This document shows, in pieces, positions 43,182 through 53,446 of a DNA stretch of 58,304 nucleotides; position 1 is the first letter of the stretch, and each line of letters starts with the position of its first letter. A program made the position numbers and the translations under genes. This DNA comes from Chloroflexota bacterium (GTDB taxonomy: Bacteria > Chloroflexota > Limnocylindria > Limnocylindrales > CSP1-4). A model generated the notes under the pieces. That model was not told where the DNA came from. It made no database searches and saw only the letters and a program-made list of their open reading frames with translations. Where the stretch lies: contig JACPOR010000037.1 in assembly GCA_016191425.1 (NCBI GenBank), forward strand, positions 1-58,304, read 5' to 3'.

Positions 43182-44666
43182 TCACGGGGCAGACGATGGC
43201 GTCGAGGCTCCGCCCTTGGCCGGAGCCGTGGTGGGCCAGGCGGTGGGTACCTCACCCGGCGCAGGAAGGATCGCCAGGACGGCGGCCCGGATCGCCGTCA
43301 GGTCGGGTACCTGGGCGGATCCGTACTTCGGGTCGTTGCTGGGCTTCACCAGCGGATGCCCGAGGACCATCCGATAGATGGACCGTGAGCCCATCTCGTC
43401 CGCGATCGCGGCCAGATCGGGCAGGCGGCTCGTCGGCAGATCTGTTGTCAGGAGGTCGCCGAACGCGGTCAGCAGCGACGGGACATTGCCGAGGAGGCTA
43501 CCGGCCGACGTGAGCTTCGTCTCCAGGGCCACGATGATCTCCTGCTGCCGTGCAGCCCTCGTGAAGTCGCTTTCGCCGACGGCATACCGTGACCGGGCGT
43601 ACGCGAGCGCCTCGTAGCCGTTGAAATGGTTCGGTCCGGCGGTGACCCTCCAGCCGCGAACCTTGTCCGGATTCAGCCCGATGCCGTCGTACTTCGGATC
43701 GTAGAACCCGCGCGCGACGTTGATGTCGACACCGCCGACGCTGTCGATCAGCTCCACGAAGCCGACGAAGTCGATCCGCGCGTAGTAGTGAATGGGGATG
43801 CCGAGCATGGCCCCGACGGCGTCCTCGAGGGTCCGCATCCCGCCGGCCGGGAAGTCCCCGGGATGCCGGTCCGCATACGACATGAGTGAGTTCAGCTTCG
43901 GCCCGAACGTGTCGCCGTTTCCGAGCGGCACGCCCACGATGTCCCGCGGCAGCGAGATGATGGAGACCGTGCTGCCGACCGGGTCGAGCGAGACGACCAT
44001 CATCGTGTCGGTGAGGACCTCGCTTCGTCCCGGGAAGCTGTCGACCCCGACGAGGAGGATGTTCAGCCGGTCCTTCGGCCCGGGCTGGCCTTCAGTCGAG
44101 GCGACCGCGCGCCCCGGTCCGGCGTCGCCACTGCCGGCGAAGACACTCCGGAAGGCGGCCTGCGCATCGTTCCCCCATGCGTTGGCGACGCCATGGGGAA
44201 CGGCGACCGCGAGGAGGATCAGGCCCAGGCCCATCACCCCGAAGCGGCCGGGCCGCGCCTCATAGCGTCCATCGAAGAAGGCATGGACCACCGAGACGAG
44301 ACGCCAACCGAAGACGACGACGTTCAGGGCCAGGGCCAGGCTCATGGTCGTCGGCGCAATGAGCGACGCGAAGAGCCGGGTTGGCGAATTCGCCGCGATC
44401 AGCAGCCAGGCAGACGCGAGCAGGACAAGCGCCGGAACGCCGAACCACCGGGCCAGCAGCAGGCGGCCGTTGATCAACTGGCCGAGGCCGGGAACCAGGG
44501 CGGACGCCGCGGCCGCGAAGGTTCGACGCACGTCATCCGGTGCAAGCGCGGCCGGCCGCTCGGATGCGTACGCGGAAACCCGGCGCCAGGTAGCGCCCGT
44601 CGTGGATCGGAGTGGGCGGCGATCGGCACGGACGTAGTCCGACCTTCGCACCCGACGTGCGTGCAC
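43182..44666 (-). CDS. LytR-CpsA-Psr (LCP) family polymer ligase
   Basis: The protein of about 494 residues has four membrane helices in its first 200 residues and then an LCP domain: LNILLVGVDSFPGRSEVLTDTMMV, VSIISLPRDI, RIDFVGFVELIDSVGGVDI and EALAYARSRY. The Asp and Arg residues that hold the polyprenyl pyrophosphate are present. LCP enzymes join anionic polymers from lipid carriers to peptidoglycan outside the membrane, a natural partner for the polysaccharide locus. The start is uncertain. GTG 44666 has agggag 11 bases upstream; GTG 44651 and one near 44714, after a tagact box (44729-44734), are alternatives. Confidence 0.85.
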   Translation of the reverse strand: MHARRVRRSDYVRADRRPLRSTTGATWRRVSAYASERPAALAPDDVRRTFAAAASALVPGLGQLINGRLLLARWFGVPALVLLASAWLLIAANSPTRLFASLIAPTTMSLALALNVVVFGWRLVSVVHAFFDGRYEARPGRFGVMGLGLILLAVAVPHGVANAWGNDAQAAFRSVFAGSGDAGPGRAVASTEGQPGPKDRLNILLVGVDSFPGRSEVLTDTMMVVSLDPVGSTVSIISLPRDIVGVPLGNGDTFGPKLNSLMSYADRHPGDFPAGGMRTLEDAVGAMLGIPIHYYARIDFVGFVELIDSVGGVDINVARGFYDPKYDGIGLNPDKVRGWRVTAGPNHFNGYEALAYARSRYAVGESDFTRAARQQEIIVALETKLTSAGSLLGNVPSLLTAFGDLLTTDLPTSRLPDLAAIADEMGSRSIYRMVLGHPLVKPSNDPKYGSAQVPDLTAIRAAVLAILPAPGEVPTAWPTTAPAKGGASTPSSAP

Positions 44667-44756
44667 GTGCGTTCGAGCTCCCTGGTGGATTCGTTCGTAC
44701 GGCCGGTCGGGCACTACCGTCCGCCGCGAGTCTAGCAGCACGCTGTGGGGTCCGGC

Positions 44757-44880
44757 GCACCGGGTGCGGTCCGCCGCTGGGCTGTGGTCCGGTGCTGTGC
44801 CCGATACGCCGCGGTCCGACGCTCGGCTGCATCCGCCGCGGTGCTGCTCCGCCGCCGTGCCCGATACGCTGCGGGCAATC
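44757..44880. repeat. 60-bp imperfect direct repeat upstream of tRNA-Pro
   Basis: The string gtgcccgatacgcygcgg (y = c or t) occurs at 44797 and 44857, within two diverged ~60-bp blocks rich in gtccgccgct-like words. It fills the spacer between the LCP start and the tRNA. No gene was supported here. Confidence 0.6.
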
Positions 44881-44941
44881 CGGCGCCGCGGAGGCGGGTG
44901 TTCCTCCGCCGTCACGAATGGGGTCGTATCATCCGGCGGTT

Positions 44942-45018
44942 CGGGGCGTGGCGCAGTTTGGCAGCGCGCGTGCTTTGGGAGCACGAGGTCGTGGGTTCGA
45001 ATCCCTCCGCCCCGACCA
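44942..45018 (+). tRNA. tRNA-Pro (anticodon TGG)
   Basis: A full cloverleaf can be drawn by hand. The acceptor stem is CGGGGCG with CGCCCCG, and the D arm is GCGC/GCGC. The anticodon stem CGTGC/GCACG has loop TTTGGGA, which gives anticodon TGG. The T loop is TTCGAAT and the 3' CCA is encoded (45016-45018). The T stem appears to have one T-T mismatch (GTGGG/CCCTC). A tatcat box at 44927-44932 lies nine bases before the mature 5' end, so the primary transcript would have almost no 5' leader. Confidence 0.93.
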
Positions 45019-45189
45019 GTCATCGGCGGCGTGTCGGTCGACGGACCACAAGGTTCGTTGCCTGCCGAGTTGCAGTCCGTGCCGCTGGCCGCTGGCCGCT
45101 GGTCAGCGGTGCGTCGCATGCTCGTCCCGGCCCTCGTGTCGGTCCGGGCAACCGGCATCGGAGAGGCGGACCCTGCTAGGGTAGGAACG

Positions 45190-46146
45190 GTGAGCCCGAG
45201 TCCCGTGATGCACGTCTCACCGGTCAATCCGAACCGGCCCCTCCGCGTCGGCGTGCAGTTGCCCGAGGTCGAGCGGGAGGTGCGCTGGCCGGAGTACGTG
45301 GCGATGGCGCGACGTGCTGAGGATCTCGGCTTCGACACGATCTGGGTCGGCGACCACCTCCTCTATCGATTCGCCGACGGCTCCACTCGCGGCCCGTGGG
45401 AGGTCTGGACCCTGCTGTCGGCCATCGCGGCGTCAACGTCACGAATCCGGCTTGGGCCGCTCGTCGCGTCAACGGCCTTTCATGCGCCGGCCATGCTGGC
45501 CAAGCTGGCCGCGACAGTGGACGAGATCTCCGGTGGCCGCCTGGTCCTGGGGCTGGGCGCCGGCTGGAACGAGACCGAGTTCCGGGCCTTCGGTTTCCCC
45601 TTCGAGCACCGGGTGGACCGGTTCGAGGAGGCGTTCACGATCGTCCGGACCCTCCTTCGCGATGGTGCCATCGACTTCGACGGCCGCTGGTTTCAGGCCC
45701 GTGACTGCGAGCTGAAGCCGGGTTCGGCGCGGCCGGGCGGGCCGCCGCTGCTCATCGGGAGCCGGGGCGAGCGCATGCTCCGGATCACCCTCCCCCACGT
45801 CGATGCCTGGAACGCCTGGTTCAAGGAGACGGGGAACTCGCCCGACGGCGTGCCTCCCCTGCGCGATCTCGTGGACTCGATCTGCCGGGACGTCGGCAGG
45901 GATCCAGCAGTCGTCGAGCGGACCGTGGCCGTCCAGGCGCGACTGACCGGTGGAACCGGCCGCATCCAGGGGGATGTGCCGCCGCCGACCTTCGGGGCGC
46001 TGGTCGGGAGCCCCGAGGTCATGGCCGGAGCGCTGCGCGCCTATGCGCGCGAGGGGATCGGCGAGGTCCAGATGGTGCTCGATCCCATCACCCTCGAATC
46101 CCTGGATGCGTTCGCGGCCGTCCTGGCGGAACTCGATGCGGCCTGA
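45190..46146 (+). CDS. LLM class (luciferase-like) F420-type oxidoreductase
   Basis: The 318-residue protein has the TIM-barrel luciferase-like layout: GVQLPEVEREVRWPEYVAMARRAEDLGFDTIWVGDHLL, SRIRLGPLVAST, LVLGLGAGWNETEFRAFGFPF and the C-terminal PLLIGSRGERMLRI. Such enzymes use F420 or FMN to oxidise or reduce small molecules; the LLM type without a flavin reductase partner more often uses F420. A taggGT-type box (taggGT, 45177-45182) lies seven bases before GTG 45190. The substrate is unknown and neighbours give no hint. Confidence 0.85.
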   Translation: MSPSPVMHVSPVNPNRPLRVGVQLPEVEREVRWPEYVAMARRAEDLGFDTIWVGDHLLYRFADGSTRGPWEVWTLLSAIAASTSRIRLGPLVASTAFHAPAMLAKLAATVDEISGGRLVLGLGAGWNETEFRAFGFPFEHRVDRFEEAFTIVRTLLRDGAIDFDGRWFQARDCELKPGSARPGGPPLLIGSRGERMLRITLPHVDAWNAWFKETGNSPDGVPPLRDLVDSICRDVGRDPAVVERTVAVQARLTGGTGRIQGDVPPPTFGALVGSPEVMAGALRAYAREGIGEVQMVLDPITLESLDAFAAVLAELDAA

Positions 46147-46230
46147 CCGCGCCTGTTCGACTGACGCGCCGGCCCGGGGCATGATCCAATAGCAGCAACA
46201 CGGTCGACCTCGCGACCAGTGGAGGACGTG

Positions 46231-46710
46231 ATGCCCAACAGTCGGAATAGCCCCCGGCGGCCCGACGAGCTATCGCCACTCGAGAAGCGAATCATCGAGC
46301 ATCTCCAGTCCGACGGCCGCCGCCCGTTCACTCAGATTGCCACCGAGATCGGCGTCTCGGAAGCGGCGGTTCGAGCTCGGACGAACCGATTGATTGATCG
46401 AGGAATTCTCCAGATCGTCGGCGTCGCCGACCCGGGGAAGCTCGGGTTCCAGCAGGTCCTGATCGGCCTTCGATGCGAGCCGGGTCGCCTCGTCACGGTT
46501 GCCGACGCCCTTGCTGCCCTGCCCGAGGTGGACTACGTCGTCATCACGACGGGACGCTACGACATCCTGATCGAGGTCGTCACCGAGGACAACGAGGGAC
46601 TCCTGCGCTTCCTGACAGATCGGCTTCCCCTCATCGACGGGGTCCGTGATACCGAGACGTTCACCTACCTCCGCCTCGTCAAGCAGACCTATCAGTTCGG
46701 GACGCGCTGA
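46231..46710 (+). CDS. Lrp/AsnC family transcription regulator
   Basis: The 159-residue protein has an N-terminal helix-turn-helix (LSPLEKRIIEHLQSDGRRPFTQIATEIGVSEAAVR, first block) and a C-terminal RAM ligand domain. The latter shows VVITTGRYDILIEVVTEDNEGL and the final TETFTYLRLVKQTY. Lrp-type proteins sense amino acids or related metabolites. ATG 46231 was chosen over GTG 46219 because ggagg lies five bases before it. Its stop shares one base with the start of the diguanylate cyclase, so the two are coupled. Confidence 0.87.
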   Translation: MPNSRNSPRRPDELSPLEKRIIEHLQSDGRRPFTQIATEIGVSEAAVRARTNRLIDRGILQIVGVADPGKLGFQQVLIGLRCEPGRLVTVADALAALPEVDYVVITTGRYDILIEVVTEDNEGLLRFLTDRLPLIDGVRDTETFTYLRLVKQTYQFGTR

Positions 46711-47972
46711 TGTTCAGCGGAACGCCTCTCGAGCTCGTCATCGCGTCGGCGGTCCTGCTCTTCATCGGGGCCGCACTCGCGGTGACCATTCCGTCGGTCC
46801 TGGCCGGTCGCGGTCCGTTCCCCACTCGCCAATTGGCGAGCGGGTCGCCGGGCGAGATCGATGAACTCGACCCGACCGCTCTGATCGCCGGCCTGGTCGA
46901 GCAGCCGGAGGGCAATCCATCGAACGCGTATGACCGGATCGTCCGCATCGTCTCGTGGGTCTTCCTTCTTGCCGCTGCCGTGATCGTGGGTTCCAGCGAC
47001 CTGTGGCCCGATGCGAGTCCGGCGATCTACGTTGTTCTCGGTCTCACCGGCCTGTTCGTGCTGATCATTCATGACGTTCCATCAGTGGCTGCGCTGGGGA
47101 CGGTCCGCTACGTCGCGGAGGGCACAGTCGCCCTGGTCATGGCCACGCTGCTGGTCATGCTCACAGGTGGTCACGCGAGTCCGTTCTTCTTCACTTTCCC
47201 GCTGATCGTCGGGACCGCATCACTTGTGGCCAGGCCCCGGTCCACCCTCATCGTGGCCGTCTTCGCGATCATTGCCTATCTCGTGTCCGCCTATCTGGGG
47301 AGCGGCACGCCGACGCCCTCCCAGCTCGCCGCGTCGGGCGTCAACCTGACGGCGCTCCTGCTGCTGGCGTACGTCGGTTCGGTCGTTGGAACGGAGCAGC
47401 GGCGGGCGCGCGATGCCGCGATCCGGCTGTCGGCCATGGATCCGCTCACGGGCCTGTTCAACAGGACGGTCTTCTTCGCCGCGCTCGATCGCGAGATCGC
47501 CCGGAGCGCCCGATCCGGCCGCGGATTCTGCCTGCTGATGCTGGACCTGGACGAGCTCAAGGTGGTCAACGATCTGCACGGACACTTCGTCGGCGACGCG
47601 GTCCTGCGGGCCATCGCCGAACGGATCGCCGGCGGTGTCCGGAAGATCGATGTCGCGGCTCGCTTCGGCGGGGACGAGTTCGTGGCCCTGCTGCCGGAAA
47701 CCGACCCGACAGGCGGCTGGGTGCTTGCCGAGAAGATCCGCCTCACCGTCGCCGGCATGAGCATTCCGGGCATGAGCCGTCCGCCGACCGTGTCCATCGG
47801 CGTGGTCGCGTACCCGCGCGATGGGGAGTCGGCGGATGCGCTGATGATCAAGGCCGACCTGGCGATGTACGCGTCGAAACGAGGCGGGCGCAATCGGGTT
47901 GCCGGCCCGAGCTCGGACGCACCGGCGGACCAGCCAGTCGGCTCCTCGGAGGCCGCCGGTCGGCCGGTGTAG
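46710..47972 (+). CDS. Membrane diguanylate cyclase (GGDEF)
   Basis: The 420-residue protein has about six membrane helices (residues ~8-225) and then a GGDEF domain. DPLTGLFNRTVFFAALDRE opens the domain, LDLDELKVVNDLHGHFVGD carries the metal Asp, and the active site is an intact RFGGDEF. The RKID motif five residues before GGDEF fits an RxxD product-inhibition site. It makes cyclic di-GMP at the membrane. The tail is Ser/Ala/Pro-rich. Its TAG stop (47970-47972) is part of the tagcat box of the next gene. Confidence 0.92.
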   Translation: MFSGTPLELVIASAVLLFIGAALAVTIPSVLAGRGPFPTRQLASGSPGEIDELDPTALIAGLVEQPEGNPSNAYDRIVRIVSWVFLLAAAVIVGSSDLWPDASPAIYVVLGLTGLFVLIIHDVPSVAALGTVRYVAEGTVALVMATLLVMLTGGHASPFFFTFPLIVGTASLVARPRSTLIVAVFAIIAYLVSAYLGSGTPTPSQLAASGVNLTALLLLAYVGSVVGTEQRRARDAAIRLSAMDPLTGLFNRTVFFAALDREIARSARSGRGFCLLMLDLDELKVVNDLHGHFVGDAVLRAIAERIAGGVRKIDVAARFGGDEFVALLPETDPTGGWVLAEKIRLTVAGMSIPGMSRPPTVSIGVVAYPRDGESADALMIKADLAMYASKRGGRNRVAGPSSDAPADQPVGSSEAAGRPV

Positions 47973-47981
47973 CATCGCGGC

Positions 47982-49358
47982 ATGACCAGCCGCGAGCGTT
48001 CGGGCCCCATTGAACCGCATCGCTCCGGCCCGGGCTCCTCCCTCCCCGACCCCTCCGGCTCGGATCCCTCCCGCCCGGATCCCTCGCGCCCGAGTCCCTC
48101 CCGCCCGGATCCCTCCCGCCCGATCGGCGAATCCGACGCGTTGGGGTTCTCGACGCGGGCCATCCGCGCCGCGTCGCACGCACCCGAGGTCAACCAGCGG
48201 CCGAGCAGCGTGCCGATCTACCAGACCGCGACCTTCGCGTCGCTGGATACGGCTGAGCTGGCCCTCGTCGCCGCCGATCCCCGGGCCGGCTATGCCTACA
48301 GCCGGCTCGCCAACCCGACCACGACGGCGCTCGGTGACGCATACGCCGAGCTGGCCGACGGCGAGGCCGGCATCGCCCTCGGCTCGGGGATGGCTGCGAT
48401 CCACGCCGCCTGTGCCTCGGTCCTCCGGGCCGGCGATCGCGTGGTTGCGCCGCTTGCCGCCTACGGCTCCACGCGGTCCCAACTGACGACGTATTTCGGC
48501 CGGTTCGGCGTCGAGATCCGGCTCGCGGACATGACCGATCATGTCGAGGTCGACGCTGCGATCAATGAGGCGCCCACGCGGCTGGTGTACGCGGAGACGT
48601 CTGCCAACCCGACGACGTTTGTCACCGATCACGCTGCAGTGGCCGAGCTGGCCCACCGGGCGGGAGCCCTCTACATCGTCGACAACACCTTTGCCTCGAC
48701 CTACGTCTGCCGGCCGCTCGCTCTGGGCGCCGACCTGGTCGTGGAGTCGGCCACGAAATACATCGGCGGCCACAGTGACCTGATGGCCGGTGTCGTCGCC
48801 GGGTCCGCCCGGTTGATCGCCGAGGTCCGCCGCGTCCAGGTGGATACCGGTGCGACCCTCGCGCCGATCGAGGCGTTCCTGGCCCTTCGGGGCATGCTCA
48901 CCCTGGCGGTTCGCGTGGATCGTCATTCCGCCAATGCGGCCACGCTGGCGGCATGGCTCGCGCGACAGGCCGGCGTCGAGCGGGTGCTGTACCCGGGACT
49001 CCCGTCACACCCGCAACACGATGTCGTCCTTCGGCAATTCCGGCCCGGTGTCGGCGGCGGGATGCTGGCGTTCGAGGTCGCCGGAGGTCGCGCCGCCGGC
49101 CGGGCCATCATCGACGCCCTGGCCGTGACCGAGCGGACCGCTTCGTTGGGAAGTGTCCACACCATGGTCGTCCATCCGCCCTCCACGTCGCAGCGGCAGT
49201 TGAGCGAGGAGCAGCTGATCGAGAGCGGGATCCGGCCCGGCCTCCTGCGTGTGAGCGTGGGGCTGGAGGACGTGGAGGATCTCAAGGCCGATTTCGCCCG
49301 CGCCCTCACGGCGGCGGGCGTTGGTGTCGGGGCAGTGGCCCCGGCGCTGACGACCTGA
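47982..49358 (+). CDS. Cys/Met metabolism PLP-dependent enzyme (MetB/MetC/MGL type)
   Basis: The 458-residue protein has a disordered N-terminus (residues 1-50) and then the trans-sulfuration fold. Marks are STRAIRAASHAPEVNQRPSSVPIYQTATF, YAYSRLANPTT, LGSGMAAIHA, YAETSANPT, VDNTFASTY and the PLP lysine in SATKYIGGHSD. Members make or cut cystathionine or eliminate from methionine or homoserine esters; sequence alone does not separate these. The N-terminus is coded by 15-bp repeats (48061-48120; PDPSR pentads). A tagcat box (47970-47975) lies six bases before the ATG, so the mRNA is probably leaderless. Confidence 0.87.
   Translation: MTSRERSGPIEPHRSGPGSSLPDPSGSDPSRPDPSRPSPSRPDPSRPIGESDALGFSTRAIRAASHAPEVNQRPSSVPIYQTATFASLDTAELALVAADPRAGYAYSRLANPTTTALGDAYAELADGEAGIALGSGMAAIHAACASVLRAGDRVVAPLAAYGSTRSQLTTYFGRFGVEIRLADMTDHVEVDAAINEAPTRLVYAETSANPTTFVTDHAAVAELAHRAGALYIVDNTFASTYVCRPLALGADLVVESATKYIGGHSDLMAGVVAGSARLIAEVRRVQVDTGATLAPIEAFLALRGMLTLAVRVDRHSANAATLAAWLARQAGVERVLYPGLPSHPQHDVVLRQFRPGVGGGMLAFEVAGGRAAGRAIIDALAVTERTASLGSVHTMVVHPPSTSQRQLSEEQLIESGIRPGLLRVSVGLEDVEDLKADFARALTAAGVGVGAVAPALTT
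48061..48120. repeat. 15-bp in-frame repeat in the PLP-enzyme N-terminus
   Basis: Four 15-bp units (cggatccctcccgcc and variants) start at 48061, 48076, 48091 and 48106, with weaker copies on each side. They code for DPSRP-like pentads before the conserved domain. Confidence 0.9.
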
Positions 49359-49374
49359 TGGGTCGAGGCACACC

Positions 49375-49554
49375 ATTTCGCCGGCGTCCCTGGTCGGGCT
49401 GATCGTCGTCGCGGGCACCGCCCTGGCCCTGTTCGCGGGGTCGACCCGACGGGCACGGATCAGCGGCCGCCCCCTCGATGACCTGGTCGTGGAGCGACCC
49501 GGCCGTCTCCATGGTCATGTCGATGCCGGCGCGAGTGGACCGGTCCCGGCATGA
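49375..49554 (+). CDS. Possible small single-pass membrane protein, start missing or frameshifted
   Basis: A 59-codon frame from about 49375 reads ISPASLVGLIVVAGTALALF, then two Arg, then RISGRPLDDLVVERPGRL and a Gly/Pro-rich end. That is one membrane helix, a positive stop and a short tail. The TGA (49552-49554) overlaps the next gene's ATG (ATGA), as is usual here for real genes. No ATG, GTG or TTG lies in frame; only ATT 49375. One more T in the ttt run at 49376-49378 would join it to ATG 49358, which overlaps the previous stop by one base (TGATG). So either a rare start or a one-base error. Confidence 0.45.
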   Translation: MSPASLVGLIVVAGTALALFAGSTRRARISGRPLDDLVVERPGRLHGHVDAGASGPVPA

Positions 49555-51104
49555 CGACGCTCGCGGAGCTCGCCGCGGCCCTCCTGCCGGGTGCCCGTCC
49601 CGTCGTGGCGCGCGACGCTGAGGCCATCGACGCGGTCGTCACCTGGGTGCGCGTGATGCGGCCGCGCGTGCCGGCGTTCGAAAGCCTCGAGACGGGCGAC
49701 CTGGTGATCGTTCCGGCCGCGTCGCTCGCCGTGATCGCGCCGGGATCAGACGATCGCCGCCAGCTCGCCACGGCCTGCCGGGATGCAGGCGTCGCCGGGC
49801 TGCTCCTCGTGGGGCGCGAGGATCGGGCCGTGCCGGCCGGCGCGGACTCGACCGTCGACGCGGACGATCGCGCCTTCACGGATCTGGCCGCCGCGCTGGC
49901 CGAGGCTGGCCTGTCGGCATTGCGGGTGGACCGCGCCGACGTCGCTGATCTCGAGCGAGCCGTCATCGGATATCTCGTGACCGGCGGCGCAGAGCTCGAG
50001 CGACAGGCTGCGGCCCTCGAGGGCCGCCTCGAACGCCTGGCCCTGGAGGGAGGGGGTCCGGCGGCGCTGGTTGCCGCCGTTGCCTCGTTCTTCGGGCGGG
50101 CCGTCGCCCTCGAGGGGCGGAGAGCAACCCCGCTTGCCGTCCATGCGCCGGCCGAGAGCCCGGAGTCCATGCTCGCGGCGACCCGCTACCAGGCCCGCCC
50201 AAGGAGTGCCGTGGCGCTGCGAGTGCCGCTCCCCGCCGCCGGCACGGGCCCGTCGGGGACGGCCTCGGCCAGCGGTGCACTCGTCCTCCTCGGGACGGAA
50301 CCCCCGAGCGATCTTGAGCGGGTCGCGGTGGGCCGGATTGCCGGGCTGCTCGCCCTCGAGCTCTCTCGTGACGAGGCTGTGCGCCGGGCGCGCGATGCCA
50401 CGCGCCGAGCCGAAGCGTTGCCGGCGGCGGGTCCGCCGTGGGTCATGTTCCTCGCCCGCCAGCGCCTTCCCGGCGACGCCGCCGACGCGGTCGAGGCGAT
50501 CGAGCGCCGGGAGGCCAACCGTCGCGAGCTTCGGCTCCTCGCACCGGCGCGACGGCTCTCGCTCCGCGGCGATGCTGACTCGATCGAGATCCGGGCCGTC
50601 CTCGCGGTTGACCCGCCCGGTGGCAGTGACCCGCTGGGCCTTGCCACCGCGGCTCGCGTCGCCGCCTTCCTCGGGCGCGTCGTGGCCGTATCCCTGCCCT
50701 TCTCCGCGGTGGCCGATCGCCCGGCCGCAGAGGCCGAGGCACGGGCCGCCCTGGAGGCCAGGGAGGCTCTGCCCGACGGCGGGCCAGTGGCCCAGGCCGC
50801 GCTCCTGCCGATCTACCGGATCTTGGGCGCGTTGCATCATCTCGGCGATGGGGATCGGCTCGCGCGGCTGCTGCTGGGGCCGCTGCTCGCCGGCCGGGCC
50901 GACGTTCGACGCGCCCGTCTCGCGACACTCCGGGCCGTGCTCGACCACGAGGGGCTCGGTGAGGCCGCCACCTCGCTCGCCGTCCATCGAAACACGATCG
51001 CGTACCGGCTGCGGCGGATCGAGACCATCAGCGGCTGGAACCTGGCCGATCCCGACGTCCGGCTGGCGGTCTCCATCGCCCTGAGGATTGTGCAAGATAC
51101 CTAA
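49551..51104 (+). CDS. PucR-type transcription regulator
   Basis: The 517-residue protein has an N-terminal purine-catabolism-type (PucR) domain (residues ~1-135, with FESLETGDLVIVPAASL) and a middle domain of GGDEF-fold type without the motif. The C-terminal PucR helix-turn-helix follows: LATLRAVLDHEGLGEAATSLAVHRNTIAYRLRRIE. The family regulates nitrogen-compound use. Both downstream genes are glutamine synthetases, so it is a likely regulator of ammonia assimilation. Its ATG overlaps the end of the small membrane frame. Confidence 0.85.
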   Translation: MTTLAELAAALLPGARPVVARDAEAIDAVVTWVRVMRPRVPAFESLETGDLVIVPAASLAVIAPGSDDRRQLATACRDAGVAGLLLVGREDRAVPAGADSTVDADDRAFTDLAAALAEAGLSALRVDRADVADLERAVIGYLVTGGAELERQAAALEGRLERLALEGGGPAALVAAVASFFGRAVALEGRRATPLAVHAPAESPESMLAATRYQARPRSAVALRVPLPAAGTGPSGTASASGALVLLGTEPPSDLERVAVGRIAGLLALELSRDEAVRRARDATRRAEALPAAGPPWVMFLARQRLPGDAADAVEAIERREANRRELRLLAPARRLSLRGDADSIEIRAVLAVDPPGGSDPLGLATAARVAAFLGRVVAVSLPFSAVADRPAAEAEARAALEAREALPDGGPVAQAALLPIYRILGALHHLGDGDRLARLLLGPLLAGRADVRRARLATLRAVLDHEGLGEAATSLAVHRNTIAYRLRRIETISGWNLADPDVRLAVSIALRIVQDT

Positions 51105-51290
51105 ACGACCTCGGGACTCGTCGGGTATGTCGGCCAATCCGCCTGCCCGCTGACCGGTTAGGATCTGACTCGGCGCCTTTGGTCGGGACTGATCGTGCGC
51201 CTGGCACAGACCGTGCCGACACAAGGAGTGGAATCGGGAGTGCCCGTCACGACTGGATCGTGGCCAACCCGCCTCCCCGGCAGGAGAGAC

Positions 51291-53435
<2,145 letters not shown>

Positions 53436-53446
53436 GCTACGCGACC

